DNA of 6,777 nucleotides from TMED8 sp038125725 (GTDB lineage Bacteria > Pseudomonadota > Alphaproteobacteria > Rhodospirillales > Casp-alpha2): NCBI GenBank assembly GCA_038125725.1, contig JAYPEK010000094.1, forward strand, positions 1 through 6,777, in the 5' to 3' direction. The notes beneath the pieces are model-generated. The model made no database searches, had not been told where the DNA came from, and saw only the letters and a program-made list of their open reading frames with translations. Shown here one piece after another: positions 1 through 5,040 of the stretch. The number at the start of each line of letters is the position of its first letter. Positions within the stretch are counted from its first letter, which is position 1. The position numbers were made by a program, and so were the translations under genes.

Positions 1-681
1 TTCTTCGTCGACAACATCTTCCGCTTCACCCAGGCCGGCTCGGAAGTGTCGGCGCTGTTGGGCCGCATCCCGTCGGCGGTGGGCTACCAGCCGACGCTGG
101 CCACCGACATGGGCGCCATGCAGGAACGCATTACGTCGACCACCAAGGGTTCGATCACCTCGGTGCAGGCCATTTACGTGCCGGCCGATGACTTGACCGA
201 CCCGGCGCCGGCGACTTCGTTCGCCCACTTGGACGCGACCACGGTGCTTTCGCGCCAGATCGCGGAACTGGGCATCTACCCGGCGGTGGATCCGCTCGAC
301 TCGACCTCGCGTATCCTCGATCCGCGTGTCTTGGGCGACGAGCACTACGGCGTCGCCACCCGGGTGCAGCAGACCCTGCAGACCTACAAGTCGCTGCAGG
401 ACATCATCGCCATCCTGGGCATGGACGAACTGTCGGAAGAAGACAAACTGACCGTGGCGCGCGCCCGCAAGATCCAGCGCTTCCTGTCGCAGCCGTTCCA
501 CGTGGCGGAAGTGTTCACCGGTTCGCCGGGCGTCTTCGTCAACCTGGAAGACACCATCAAGGGCTTCAAGGGCATCGTCGAAGGCGAATACGACCACATT
601 CCGGAAGCCGCCTTCTACATGGTCGGCACCATCGACGAAGTGCTCGAGAAGGCCAAACGCCTGGCCGCCGAAGCCGCTTAA
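1..681 (+). CDS. atpD: F1F0 ATP synthase subunit beta, 3' part (partial)
   Basis: The reading frame is open from base 1, so the gene starts upstream of the window; 226 residues and the stop codon are present, about half of a usual beta subunit (roughly 470-480 residues). The product is the catalytic beta subunit of the F1 sector, which makes ATP from ADP and phosphate on the cytoplasmic side of the membrane. Visible landmarks are the conserved stretch FRFTQAGSEVSALLGRIPSA at the left edge, the ATPase alpha/beta family signature PAVDPLDSTS at 280-309, and the DELSEED motif at 424-444, the C-terminal segment that contacts the gamma and epsilon subunits. The P-loop is upstream and out of view. 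The gene is followed 21 bases later by atpC, the standard atpAGDC order. No sign of damage. Confidence 0.98.
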   Translation, partial: FFVDNIFRFTQAGSEVSALLGRIPSAVGYQPTLATDMGAMQERITSTTKGSITSVQAIYVPADDLTDPAPATSFAHLDATTVLSRQIAELGIYPAVDPLDSTSRILDPRVLGDEHYGVATRVQQTLQTYKSLQDIIAILGMDELSEEDKLTVARARKIQRFLSQPFHVAEVFTGSPGVFVNLEDTIKGFKGIVEGEYDHIPEAAFYMVGTIDEVLEKAKRLAAEAA

Positions 682-690
682 GGACGTCTG

Positions 691-696
691 TAGGAG
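691..696 (+). promoter_or_regulatory. Ribosome binding site of atpC
   Basis: TAGGAG lies six bases before the ATG at 703 and fixes that start codon. Confidence 0.7.
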
Positions 697-702
697 CATC
701 CC

Positions 703-1074
703 ATGGCCGATACGGTCGAATTCGAACTGGTCTCGCCGCAGAAGCTGGTCTCTTCCCAGCCGGTCGAGATGGTCGTCGTTCCCGGCGCCGAGGGCGACCT
801 CGGCGTGCTGCCGGGCCACTCGCCGTTGATCGCCGAGGTGCGCCCGGGTGTCATCGACATCCACGAAGGCGGCAAGGTCGGCGAGCGGATTTTCGTCGCC
901 GGCGGTTTCTGCGAGATTTCCGAGCAGCGCTGCACGGTGCTGGCTGAGGAAGCCATGCCGGTCGGCGAAATCAGCAAGGCCGACGCCGAAGAGCGGCTGA
1001 AGGCCGCCAACGAATCCGACGACGACGCCGAGCGACGTATCGCGGAAGCCATGGTGGCCGCCGCTTCGTCCTAG
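703..1074 (+). CDS. atpC: F1F0 ATP synthase subunit epsilon
   Basis: Encodes 123 residues, a little short but normal for alphaproteobacterial epsilon subunits. Epsilon is part of the central rotor stalk with gamma and can inhibit ATP hydrolysis. The N-terminal beta-sandwich carries the family core VVVPGAEGDLGVLPGHSPLI at about residues 24-43, followed by the typical FVAGGFCEI strand. The C-terminal part, from about residue 86, is an acidic and alanine-rich helical region (KADAEERLKAANESDDDAER) matching the two-helix inhibitory domain. It lies directly after atpD and is the last gene before a strong terminator, so it ends the atp operon. The start is supported by a good Shine-Dalgarno sequence. 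Confidence 0.97.
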   Translation: MADTVEFELVSPQKLVSSQPVEMVVVPGAEGDLGVLPGHSPLIAEVRPGVIDIHEGGKVGERIFVAGGFCEISEQRCTVLAEEAMPVGEISKADAEERLKAANESDDDAERRIAEAMVAAASS

Positions 1075-1097
1075 CCTTTTCTCAATTGAGGTTTTTG

Positions 1098-1129
1098 AAC
1101 GCGGTGCCCTTCAGCACCGCGTTTTTTTT
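1098..1129 (+). terminator. Rho-independent terminator of the atp operon
   Basis: A perfect 10-bp stem (AACGCGGTGC at 1098-1107 with GCACCGCGTT at 1114-1123) encloses a six-base loop and runs into eight consecutive T at 1122-1129. It lies 24 bases after the atpC stop. A 10-base perfect palindrome, CTCAATTGAG, sits just upstream at 1081-1090; its role is unknown. Confidence 0.93.
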
Positions 1130-1145
1130 CGACTGGAATTTCGTC

Positions 1146-1673
1146 ATGACCAACCTGGAAACCGAGAACCTGATCCTGCGGCCCTTCGAAGACAGCGATT
1201 TCGACTGGTTCGAACGCCTGCACGGCGATATCGAAATGACCGCCAAGATGCACCGTGGCGCGCTGGGCCGCACGGAAGCGCGCGAGTTGTTCGACGGTTA
1301 CCGCGATGCCTTCCGGCAGGGCGGATTCGGCATGCGCGCCGTGACGGCGCGCGAAACCGGCGAGGCCATTGGCGAATGCGGGCTGTGGATGCGCAAGGAC
1401 GCCGGCGGGTACACCATCCGCTACATGCTGGCGCGCGAATGGTGGGGCCGGGGCCTCACCGGCGAGGCGGCACGGGCGACGGTCGAGGAGGCCTTCGGGC
1501 GGCTCGGTATGGCGCGAATCCATGCCATCGCCATGGATGCGAACGTGCATTCGGTGAAAGCGCTGCTGCGCCTCGGCATGGTCAAGGTGGAGGAGAACCA
1601 TCGAGGTATTCCGGGCTTCGGCCGCTATCGGTTGGACCGCCAGGATCATCCGGAATTTGCACCCGGCAGGTGA
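1146..1673 (+). CDS. GNAT family N-acetyltransferase (RimJ/RimL-like)
   Basis: Encodes 175 residues resembling the Acetyltransf_3 branch of GNAT enzymes, which move an acetyl group from acetyl-CoA to an amine; RimJ and RimL act on ribosomal protein N-termini, but many relatives act on other substrates. It opens with the typical TENLILRPF strand (residues 6-14). The acetyl-CoA pyrophosphate-binding loop (motif A) is REWWGRGLTGEA at residues 97-108, and motif B is DANVHSVKALLRLGM at 131-145, containing the usual Asn and Ser. The ATG at 1146 is chosen because it begins the conserved domain; an in-frame TTG at 1086 would put the atp terminator inside the gene. The Shine-Dalgarno is weak. The sixA start follows 17 bases after the stop, so the two are probably cotranscribed. 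The substrate cannot be inferred. Confidence 0.88.
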   Translation: MTNLETENLILRPFEDSDFDWFERLHGDIEMTAKMHRGALGRTEARELFDGYRDAFRQGGFGMRAVTARETGEAIGECGLWMRKDAGGYTIRYMLAREWWGRGLTGEAARATVEEAFGRLGMARIHAIAMDANVHSVKALLRLGMVKVEENHRGIPGFGRYRLDRQDHPEFAPGR

Positions 1674-1690
1674 ATTGCTATTCTTTCGCC

Positions 1691-2164
1691 ATGCATCTCT
1701 ATATCGCACGCCACGGCCTCGCCGTTCCCAAGGACGAGGATCCAAACTGCCCGCTGAGCGAAAATGGCCGGCGCGACATACAGCGCATGGCCTCGTTCCT
1801 GGCCCGCACCCGCCCGGCGATCAAGACGGTGGTCCATTCCGGCAAGGTCCGCGCGGCGCAAACGGCGCTGATCTATTCCGAGGCCATCGGACGCGGACGC
1901 ATCGTCGAGGAAAGCGCGCTCGGCCTGAAGCCGAACGACCCCACCGACCCCATCGTCGCCGCCATCGATGGTCTGACCGACGATATCATGATGGTCAGCC
2001 ACCTGCCGCTGGTCGGCAAACTGGCATCCCGGCTGGTGGCCGGCACCGAAAACACCACGGTCCTGCACTTCCTGCCCGGCACGCTTGCCTGTCTAGCGCG
2101 CGGCGGCAACGGCGACGGCTGGACCATCGCCTGGTGCATGAGCCCCGACCAGCTCGGCGGCTGA
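1691..2164 (+). CDS. sixA: SixA-type phosphohistidine phosphatase (histidine phosphatase superfamily)
   Basis: Encodes 157 residues, the normal length of the small SixA branch of the histidine phosphatase superfamily. The catalytic RHG motif is at residues 7-9, with His8 the expected phospho-acceptor. The second basic motif SGKVRAAQTA (residues 50-59, Arg54) and the second catalytic histidine in VSHLPLVGKL (His104) are all present, so the active site looks complete. E. coli SixA removes phosphate from histidine in phosphocarrier domains such as the HPt domain of ArcB and the nitrogen PTS protein NPr; the target here is unknown. The ATG at 1691 begins directly with the family's first strand (MHLYIARHG). 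No strong Shine-Dalgarno is visible; AGGTGA at 1669-1674 is too far away. The gene lies between the GNAT gene and the methyltransferase in the same direction. Confidence 0.92.
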   Translation: MHLYIARHGLAVPKDEDPNCPLSENGRRDIQRMASFLARTRPAIKTVVHSGKVRAAQTALIYSEAIGRGRIVEESALGLKPNDPTDPIVAAIDGLTDDIMMVSHLPLVGKLASRLVAGTENTTVLHFLPGTLACLARGGNGDGWTIAWCMSPDQLGG

Positions 2165-2171
2165 GACCGCC

Positions 2172-2961
2172 GTGAGCGTGCAATTCGACGAAAAGGCCGC
2201 CCGCTCGCTGGAGCGCAGCTACCGCACCCCCGACGTCGCCCAGCAGCGGGCCGAGACCCTGGCACGCCTAGCCCCCGCGGCAGGCGCACATATGCTCGAC
2301 GTCGGCTGCGGGCCGGGCTTCCTGGTGCACGAGATGGCCGACGCCGTCGGGGCCCACCGGTCGCGCCGTCGGCATCGACACCAGCCGCCAGATGCTCGAC
2401 CTGGCCGAACGCCGAATCGCCGAGGTGCCGCAGGCCGAGGTGGCGGAAGCCGGCGTGGAGGCCATGCCGTTCCAAGACGCCGAGTTCGATGCCGCCAGTT
2501 GCGTTCAGGTCCTACTGTTCGTGCCGGATGCGATGAAGGCACTCGGCGAGCTCAACAGGGTGTTGAAACCGGGCGGCCGGCTGGCGGTGATCGAGACCGA
2601 CTGGCGGGGCGCCATCGTTCATGCCGACGACGACGCCTTGAGCCGGCACATGTTCGCCGCCTGGGACGCCGCGCAGGTCAATCCCAACCTGCCGGTGCGG
2701 CTGAAACCGATGCTGGAGGATGCGGGCTTCGCCGACGTCACGGTGACCAGCCTGTCGCTGCTCAACACCGAGTTCGGCGTCGAGAACTATTCGAGCGGCA
2801 TGCTCCGGGTGATCGCCAACCATGCCAAGCGCCAGGGCCTGGCCTCGGAAGACGAGGCCACTGGTTGGATCGACGAGATGAAGGCGAAGAGCGCGGAGCG
2901 CGCCTACTTCTTCTGCGTCAACCGGTTTCTGTTCCTGGCGTCGAAGAAGGCCGCCGGTTAG
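2172..2961 (+). pseudogene. Class I SAM-dependent methyltransferase, split by a one-base frameshift
   Basis: Read as sequenced, the frame opening at GTG 2172 gives SAM-binding motif I, MLDVGCGPG (Val44-Gly49), then turns into unrelated arginine-rich sequence. The rest of the enzyme continues one frame over: GRAVGID with the acidic ribose-binding residue, MPFQDAEFD, and LNRVLKPGGRLAVIETDW, ending at TAG 2959-2961. Removing one G from the GGGG at 2349-2352 joins the halves into VGPTGRAVGID and yields a 262-residue protein of normal length for the UbiE/Methyltransf_11 type. The substrate is unknown. The GTG start is seven bases after the sixA stop. The longest surviving in-frame piece is 2392-2961 (189 residues), which lacks motif I and would not bind SAM alone. 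The lesion may be a real mutation or an assembly error; the conserved downstream sequence suggests a recent change or an error. Confidence 0.85.
2349..2352 (+). other. Frameshift site in the methyltransferase gene
   Basis: The run GGGG, followed by CCC, is where the upstream and downstream methyltransferase frames must be joined. Reading three G instead of four restores VGPTGRAVGID, a common motif order in this enzyme class. The original frame has no nearby stop and stays open to 3164, so length alone does not reveal the lesion. Confidence 0.75.
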
Positions 2962-3122
2962 CTGTTTTTCTTCAGCACCAGCCAGAGCGCATGGATCATG
3001 CCCGGCACGAAGAATCAGAGCGTCAGGATCAGGTTGAGCCAGAAATGCAGTGCGATCCCGACGGTCAGAAAGGCCGCCAACGGCGGAATGAAGATGGCAA
3101 TGATGATACGAAGGATGTCCAA
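2958..3122 (-). pseudogene. YqaE/Pmp3-family small membrane proteolipid with an in-frame TGA
   Basis: On the minus strand, a TTG start at 3122-3120 gives LDILRIIIAIFIPPLAAFL, then VGIALHFWLNLILTL, a TGA at 3017-3015, and then FFVPGMIHALWLVLKKNS and TAA at 2960-2958. The whole unit is 54 codons before the final stop, the usual length of Pmp3/YqaE proteins (about 50-55 residues). The family hallmarks are present on both sides of the TGA: the PPLAAFL turn, two hydrophobic helices and the PGMIHALW segment. Members are inner-membrane proteolipids linked to membrane potential and salt or stress tolerance. Codon 36 is the only interruption, so this is either a point nonsense mutation or a sequencing error. 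The truncated 35-residue product would lack the second helix. The gene ends tail to tail with the methyltransferase, overlapping its stop codon by two bases. Confidence 0.8.
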
Positions 3123-3262
3123 GGCGGCCCCCGTTATGATTGTGAGTTTGTAACGGTATCGTAACCGCCTCCGTATCGGCCTTTCAAGCAAAGACCTGGG
3201 CCGCGTCCGCACGGGCCCGGAAACTGCCGATTTCGAAGTTTTCGACCGGCAGCCTATGATTG

Positions 3263-3271
3263 TGTTATATT
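3263..3271 (+). promoter_or_regulatory. Candidate extended -10 promoter of the redox operon
   Basis: TGTTATATT matches an extended -10 element (TGn followed by TATATT, five of six consensus bases). The region 17-18 bases upstream (TCGACC) is a poor -35. Transcription would begin near 3278 and give a leader of about 65 bases before the ATG at 3343. The region is more AT-rich than its surroundings. Seen by eye only. Confidence 0.35.
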
Positions 3272-3299
3272 CTGGCCTGATAATGTATGCTGAAAAAAA

Positions 3300-3342
3300 C
3301 GGATGCATGGGTGGCAACGAAGTGAAGTGGGAGATGCATCCG
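3300..3342 (+). repeat. 9-bp inverted repeat in the leader, ending at the start codon
   Basis: CGGATGCAT at 3300-3308 is the exact reverse complement of ATGCATCCG at 3334-3342, with 25 bases between them. The right arm touches the ATG at 3343, and the Shine-Dalgarno GGGAG (3329-3333) sits at the end of the loop. It could be an RNA hairpin controlling translation or a pair of half-sites for a DNA-binding protein. Confidence 0.55.
3329..3333 (+). promoter_or_regulatory. Ribosome binding site deciding the cytochrome b start
   Basis: GGGAG ends nine bases before the ATG at 3343 but touches the ATG at 3334, so 3343 is the better start. That start gives a clean basic n-region (MKPKPVLAR) before the signal sequence; upstream in-frame ATGs at 3256, 3307 and 3334 would add residues that do not look like a leader. 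Confidence 0.6.
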
Positions 3343-4383
3343 ATGAAGCCTAAGCCTGTTCTCGCCCGAATCTGGGCGGCCCTGTTTGTGACAATTTTGG
3401 CGGTTTCGCTGGCCTTGCCGGCGATCGCGGCCGAGCAGCCGGGGAACAAATCGTCCTCGGTGCGTGCACCGGTCACCGCCGGCGCGCCCCCGGGCGGCGT
3501 TCTCGGTGGCCAGAGCGATTCGGACAGCTGGCGCCAAATTCGGCGCGGCCAGGCCTTTCAGTTGAGTGGGACAAAAACCGGCACGCCGGTGCTGATCAAG
3601 TCCACCGGCGAGGAATGGCGCTCGGTGCGCAACGGCATCGTGTCGCGCTACGGCGGCTATCTTCTCGGCGTCACGCTGCTGGTGATGGTCCTGTTCTTCC
3701 TGCTGCGCGGCCGCGTCGAGATCGAAGGCGGGCGTTCCGGACAATTCCTGCCCCGGTTCTCGGAACTGGAGCGCATGATCCATTGGTTCGTCGCCGCGAC
3801 CTTCATCCTGCTCGGCATCAGCGGGTTGATCCTGGTGTTCGGCAAATACACTTTGCTACCGCTATTCGGCCCGGCCTTTTTCGGTGCCGTCGCCAGCGCC
3901 TCGATGCAGGGCCACAACCTGTTCGGGCCACTGTTCATCGCCGGCATCGCATTCATGCTGGTGGTTTACGCCAAGGACAACCTGCCGAAACTGGTCGATC
4001 TGATGTGGGCCCTGAAAGGCGGCTTCCTGTTCAAGGGCCACGCCAGCTCGTGGAAGTACAACATGGGCGAAAAGGTCTGGTTCTGGATCGCCATGGTCTG
4101 CGGCACGGCGCTGTCGACCAGTGGCATTGCGATGATCTTCCCCATGCTGATCGAAGACCCCGACATGCTGCGCCTGGCGGTCATCGTCCACGGCGTTGCG
4201 GCACTGCTGGTGATCGCGCCGGCGATGCTGCACATCTACATCGGCACCGTCGGCGTCGAGGGTGCGCTGGAAGGCATGACCAAGGGCGAGGTCGACGCCA
4301 ATTGGGCGCGCGAACACCACGACCTGTGGGCCGAGGAGCTTTTGAGCAAGAAAGGCTCGCAAGCGCCGGAAGCCGCGGAATAA
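3343..4383 (+). CDS. Formate dehydrogenase gamma-like membrane cytochrome b
   Basis: Encodes 346 residues of the FdnI/FdoI family, the di-heme cytochrome b that passes electrons from formate dehydrogenase to quinone. Residues 1-30 look like a signal peptide (MKPKPVLAR, hydrophobic core, AIAA before Glu31). A periplasmic stretch follows to about 103, then five probable membrane helices at about 104-122, 147-168, 193-210, 245-269 and 277-301. The four expected heme ligands are His147, His191, His283 and His297; the last pair is 14 apart, as in E. coli FdnI (His155/His169). The C-terminus, GALEGMTKGEVDANWAREHH, is typical of the alphaproteobacterial type. No catalytic formate dehydrogenase subunit is nearby. 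Instead the gene heads an operon with a DsrM-like and a DsrK-like gene, so a formate role is doubtful and it may serve as the quinone module of that complex. Confidence 0.88.
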   Translation: MKPKPVLARIWAALFVTILAVSLALPAIAAEQPGNKSSSVRAPVTAGAPPGGVLGGQSDSDSWRQIRRGQAFQLSGTKTGTPVLIKSTGEEWRSVRNGIVSRYGGYLLGVTLLVMVLFFLLRGRVEIEGGRSGQFLPRFSELERMIHWFVAATFILLGISGLILVFGKYTLLPLFGPAFFGAVASASMQGHNLFGPLFIAGIAFMLVVYAKDNLPKLVDLMWALKGGFLFKGHASSWKYNMGEKVWFWIAMVCGTALSTSGIAMIFPMLIEDPDMLRLAVIVHGVAALLVIAPAMLHIYIGTVGVEGALEGMTKGEVDANWAREHHDLWAEELLSKKGSQAPEAAE

Positions 4384-4395
4384 GGGGGACAGACC

Positions 4396-5040
4396 ATGAC
4401 GTTTCTTGAATTCACCGAAGGCCCCTTGTGGACGGTGGCCTGGGTCGTGTTCGTGTTGGGTGCGCTGTGGCGGATCATCGGCATCCTGCGTTTCGGCCGC
4501 AAGCCGGATCTATCGGTGCCCCGATCGTCGGCCGCGTCCGGCGCCTTGAAGGTCTTGCTTTTGCATTTCGTGCCGCATGGCGGCATGGGCAAGAAGACCT
4601 GGGCGCACGTGCTGGCGGGCTACATGTTCCATCTGGGGCTGTTCGCGCTGTTGCTGTTCGCGGCGCCGCACATCGCCTTCATTGAGGCCAACATCCTGCC
4701 CGTCGGCTGGGAACCGCTGCCGCGTTGGGGCTTCATCGTCGCCGCGGAAATATCCTTCGCCGGGCTGATCATGCTGTGGTTCCGGCGCATCACCGAACCA
4801 TCCATGCGCCAGATCTCGGACTGGGATGACCATCTCGGATCCTGGCTCACCTTCATCGCCATGCTGACCGGCTGCCTTGCCCTGCAAGAGGCCAATCCGT
4901 CGCTCCGCGCGCTGCACATGCTGAGCGTCGAGGTCTGGCTGATCTACTTCCCGTTCAGCCGTCTCATGCATGCCTTCACCTTCGTCTTCAGCCGCGGCTA
5001 TACAGGGATGATCTTCGGCCGCCGAGGAGTCGCGCCATGA
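4396..5040 (+). CDS. NarI/DsrM-like membrane cytochrome b subunit
   Basis: Encodes 214 residues with five probable membrane helices, at about 11-31, 69-92, 109-130, 146-163 and 172-198, matching the nitrate reductase gamma family that includes NarI, DsrM and HmeC. Such subunits carry b hemes and exchange electrons with quinone. The C-terminal helix has His174 and His192 spaced 18 apart with PFSRLMHAF around the second, as in E. coli NarI (His187/His205, PFSRLIH). In the N-terminal pair His79 fits NarI His56, but the residue ten further on is Ala89; His92 or His71 might substitute. AGGGGGA at 4383-4389 sits six bases before the ATG. The gene begins 12 bases after the upstream cytochrome b and shares ATGA with the downstream iron-sulfur gene, so translation is probably coupled. 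No NarGHJ is present, so it is not a nitrate reductase subunit in context. Confidence 0.87.
   Translation: MTFLEFTEGPLWTVAWVVFVLGALWRIIGILRFGRKPDLSVPRSSAASGALKVLLLHFVPHGGMGKKTWAHVLAGYMFHLGLFALLLFAAPHIAFIEANILPVGWEPLPRWGFIVAAEISFAGLIMLWFRRITEPSMRQISDWDDHLGSWLTFIAMLTGCLALQEANPSLRALHMLSVEVWLIYFPFSRLMHAFTFVFSRGYTGMIFGRRGVAP

Noticed and set aside
1086..1145. A TTG start 60 bases upstream of the GNAT ATG
   Set aside because: It would encode the atp terminator hairpin as protein (poly-Phe stretch) and adds nothing to the conserved domain.
1071..1745. Long minus-strand frames opposite the GNAT, ATP synthase, cytochrome and iron-sulfur genes
   Set aside because: They are shadows from high third-position GC; none shows recognisable domains or a plausible ribosome binding site.
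2340..2365. Programmed ribosomal frameshifting to explain the split methyltransferase
   Set aside because: No slippery heptamer with a downstream structure or stalled stop codon is visible, the shift needed is +1 in effect, and the family is not known for recoding. An indel is simpler.
3015..3017. TGA in yqaE read as selenocysteine
   Set aside because: The family has no selenoprotein members that I know of, and no clear SECIS-like hairpin follows the TGA.
2172..3164. A single open frame of 330 codons starting at GTG 2172
   Set aside because: After the methyltransferase motif I it becomes low-complexity, arginine-rich sequence, while the conserved motifs continue in the next frame. It is an out-of-frame extension in GC-rich DNA.
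3224..3252. Inverted repeat CTGCCG/CGGCAG just upstream of the candidate promoter
   Set aside because: Six-base GC-rich arms 17 bases apart are expected by chance in this composition; kept only as a note since it borders the weak -35.
3015..3476. A 153-codon minus-strand frame running into the cytochrome b leader
   Set aside because: Only its last 35 codons match anything (the yqaE start). The rest is antisense to the signal-peptide region and unlike protein.
3343..4383. A true formate dehydrogenase locus
   Set aside because: Only the gamma-like cytochrome is present. No molybdopterin alpha subunit or iron-sulfur beta subunit lies on either side, and the operon is closed by a terminator.
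4396..5040. Respiratory nitrate reductase gamma subunit (narI)
   Set aside because: The fold matches, but narG, narH and narJ are absent, the first heme pair spacing differs, and the partner is a DsrK-like protein.
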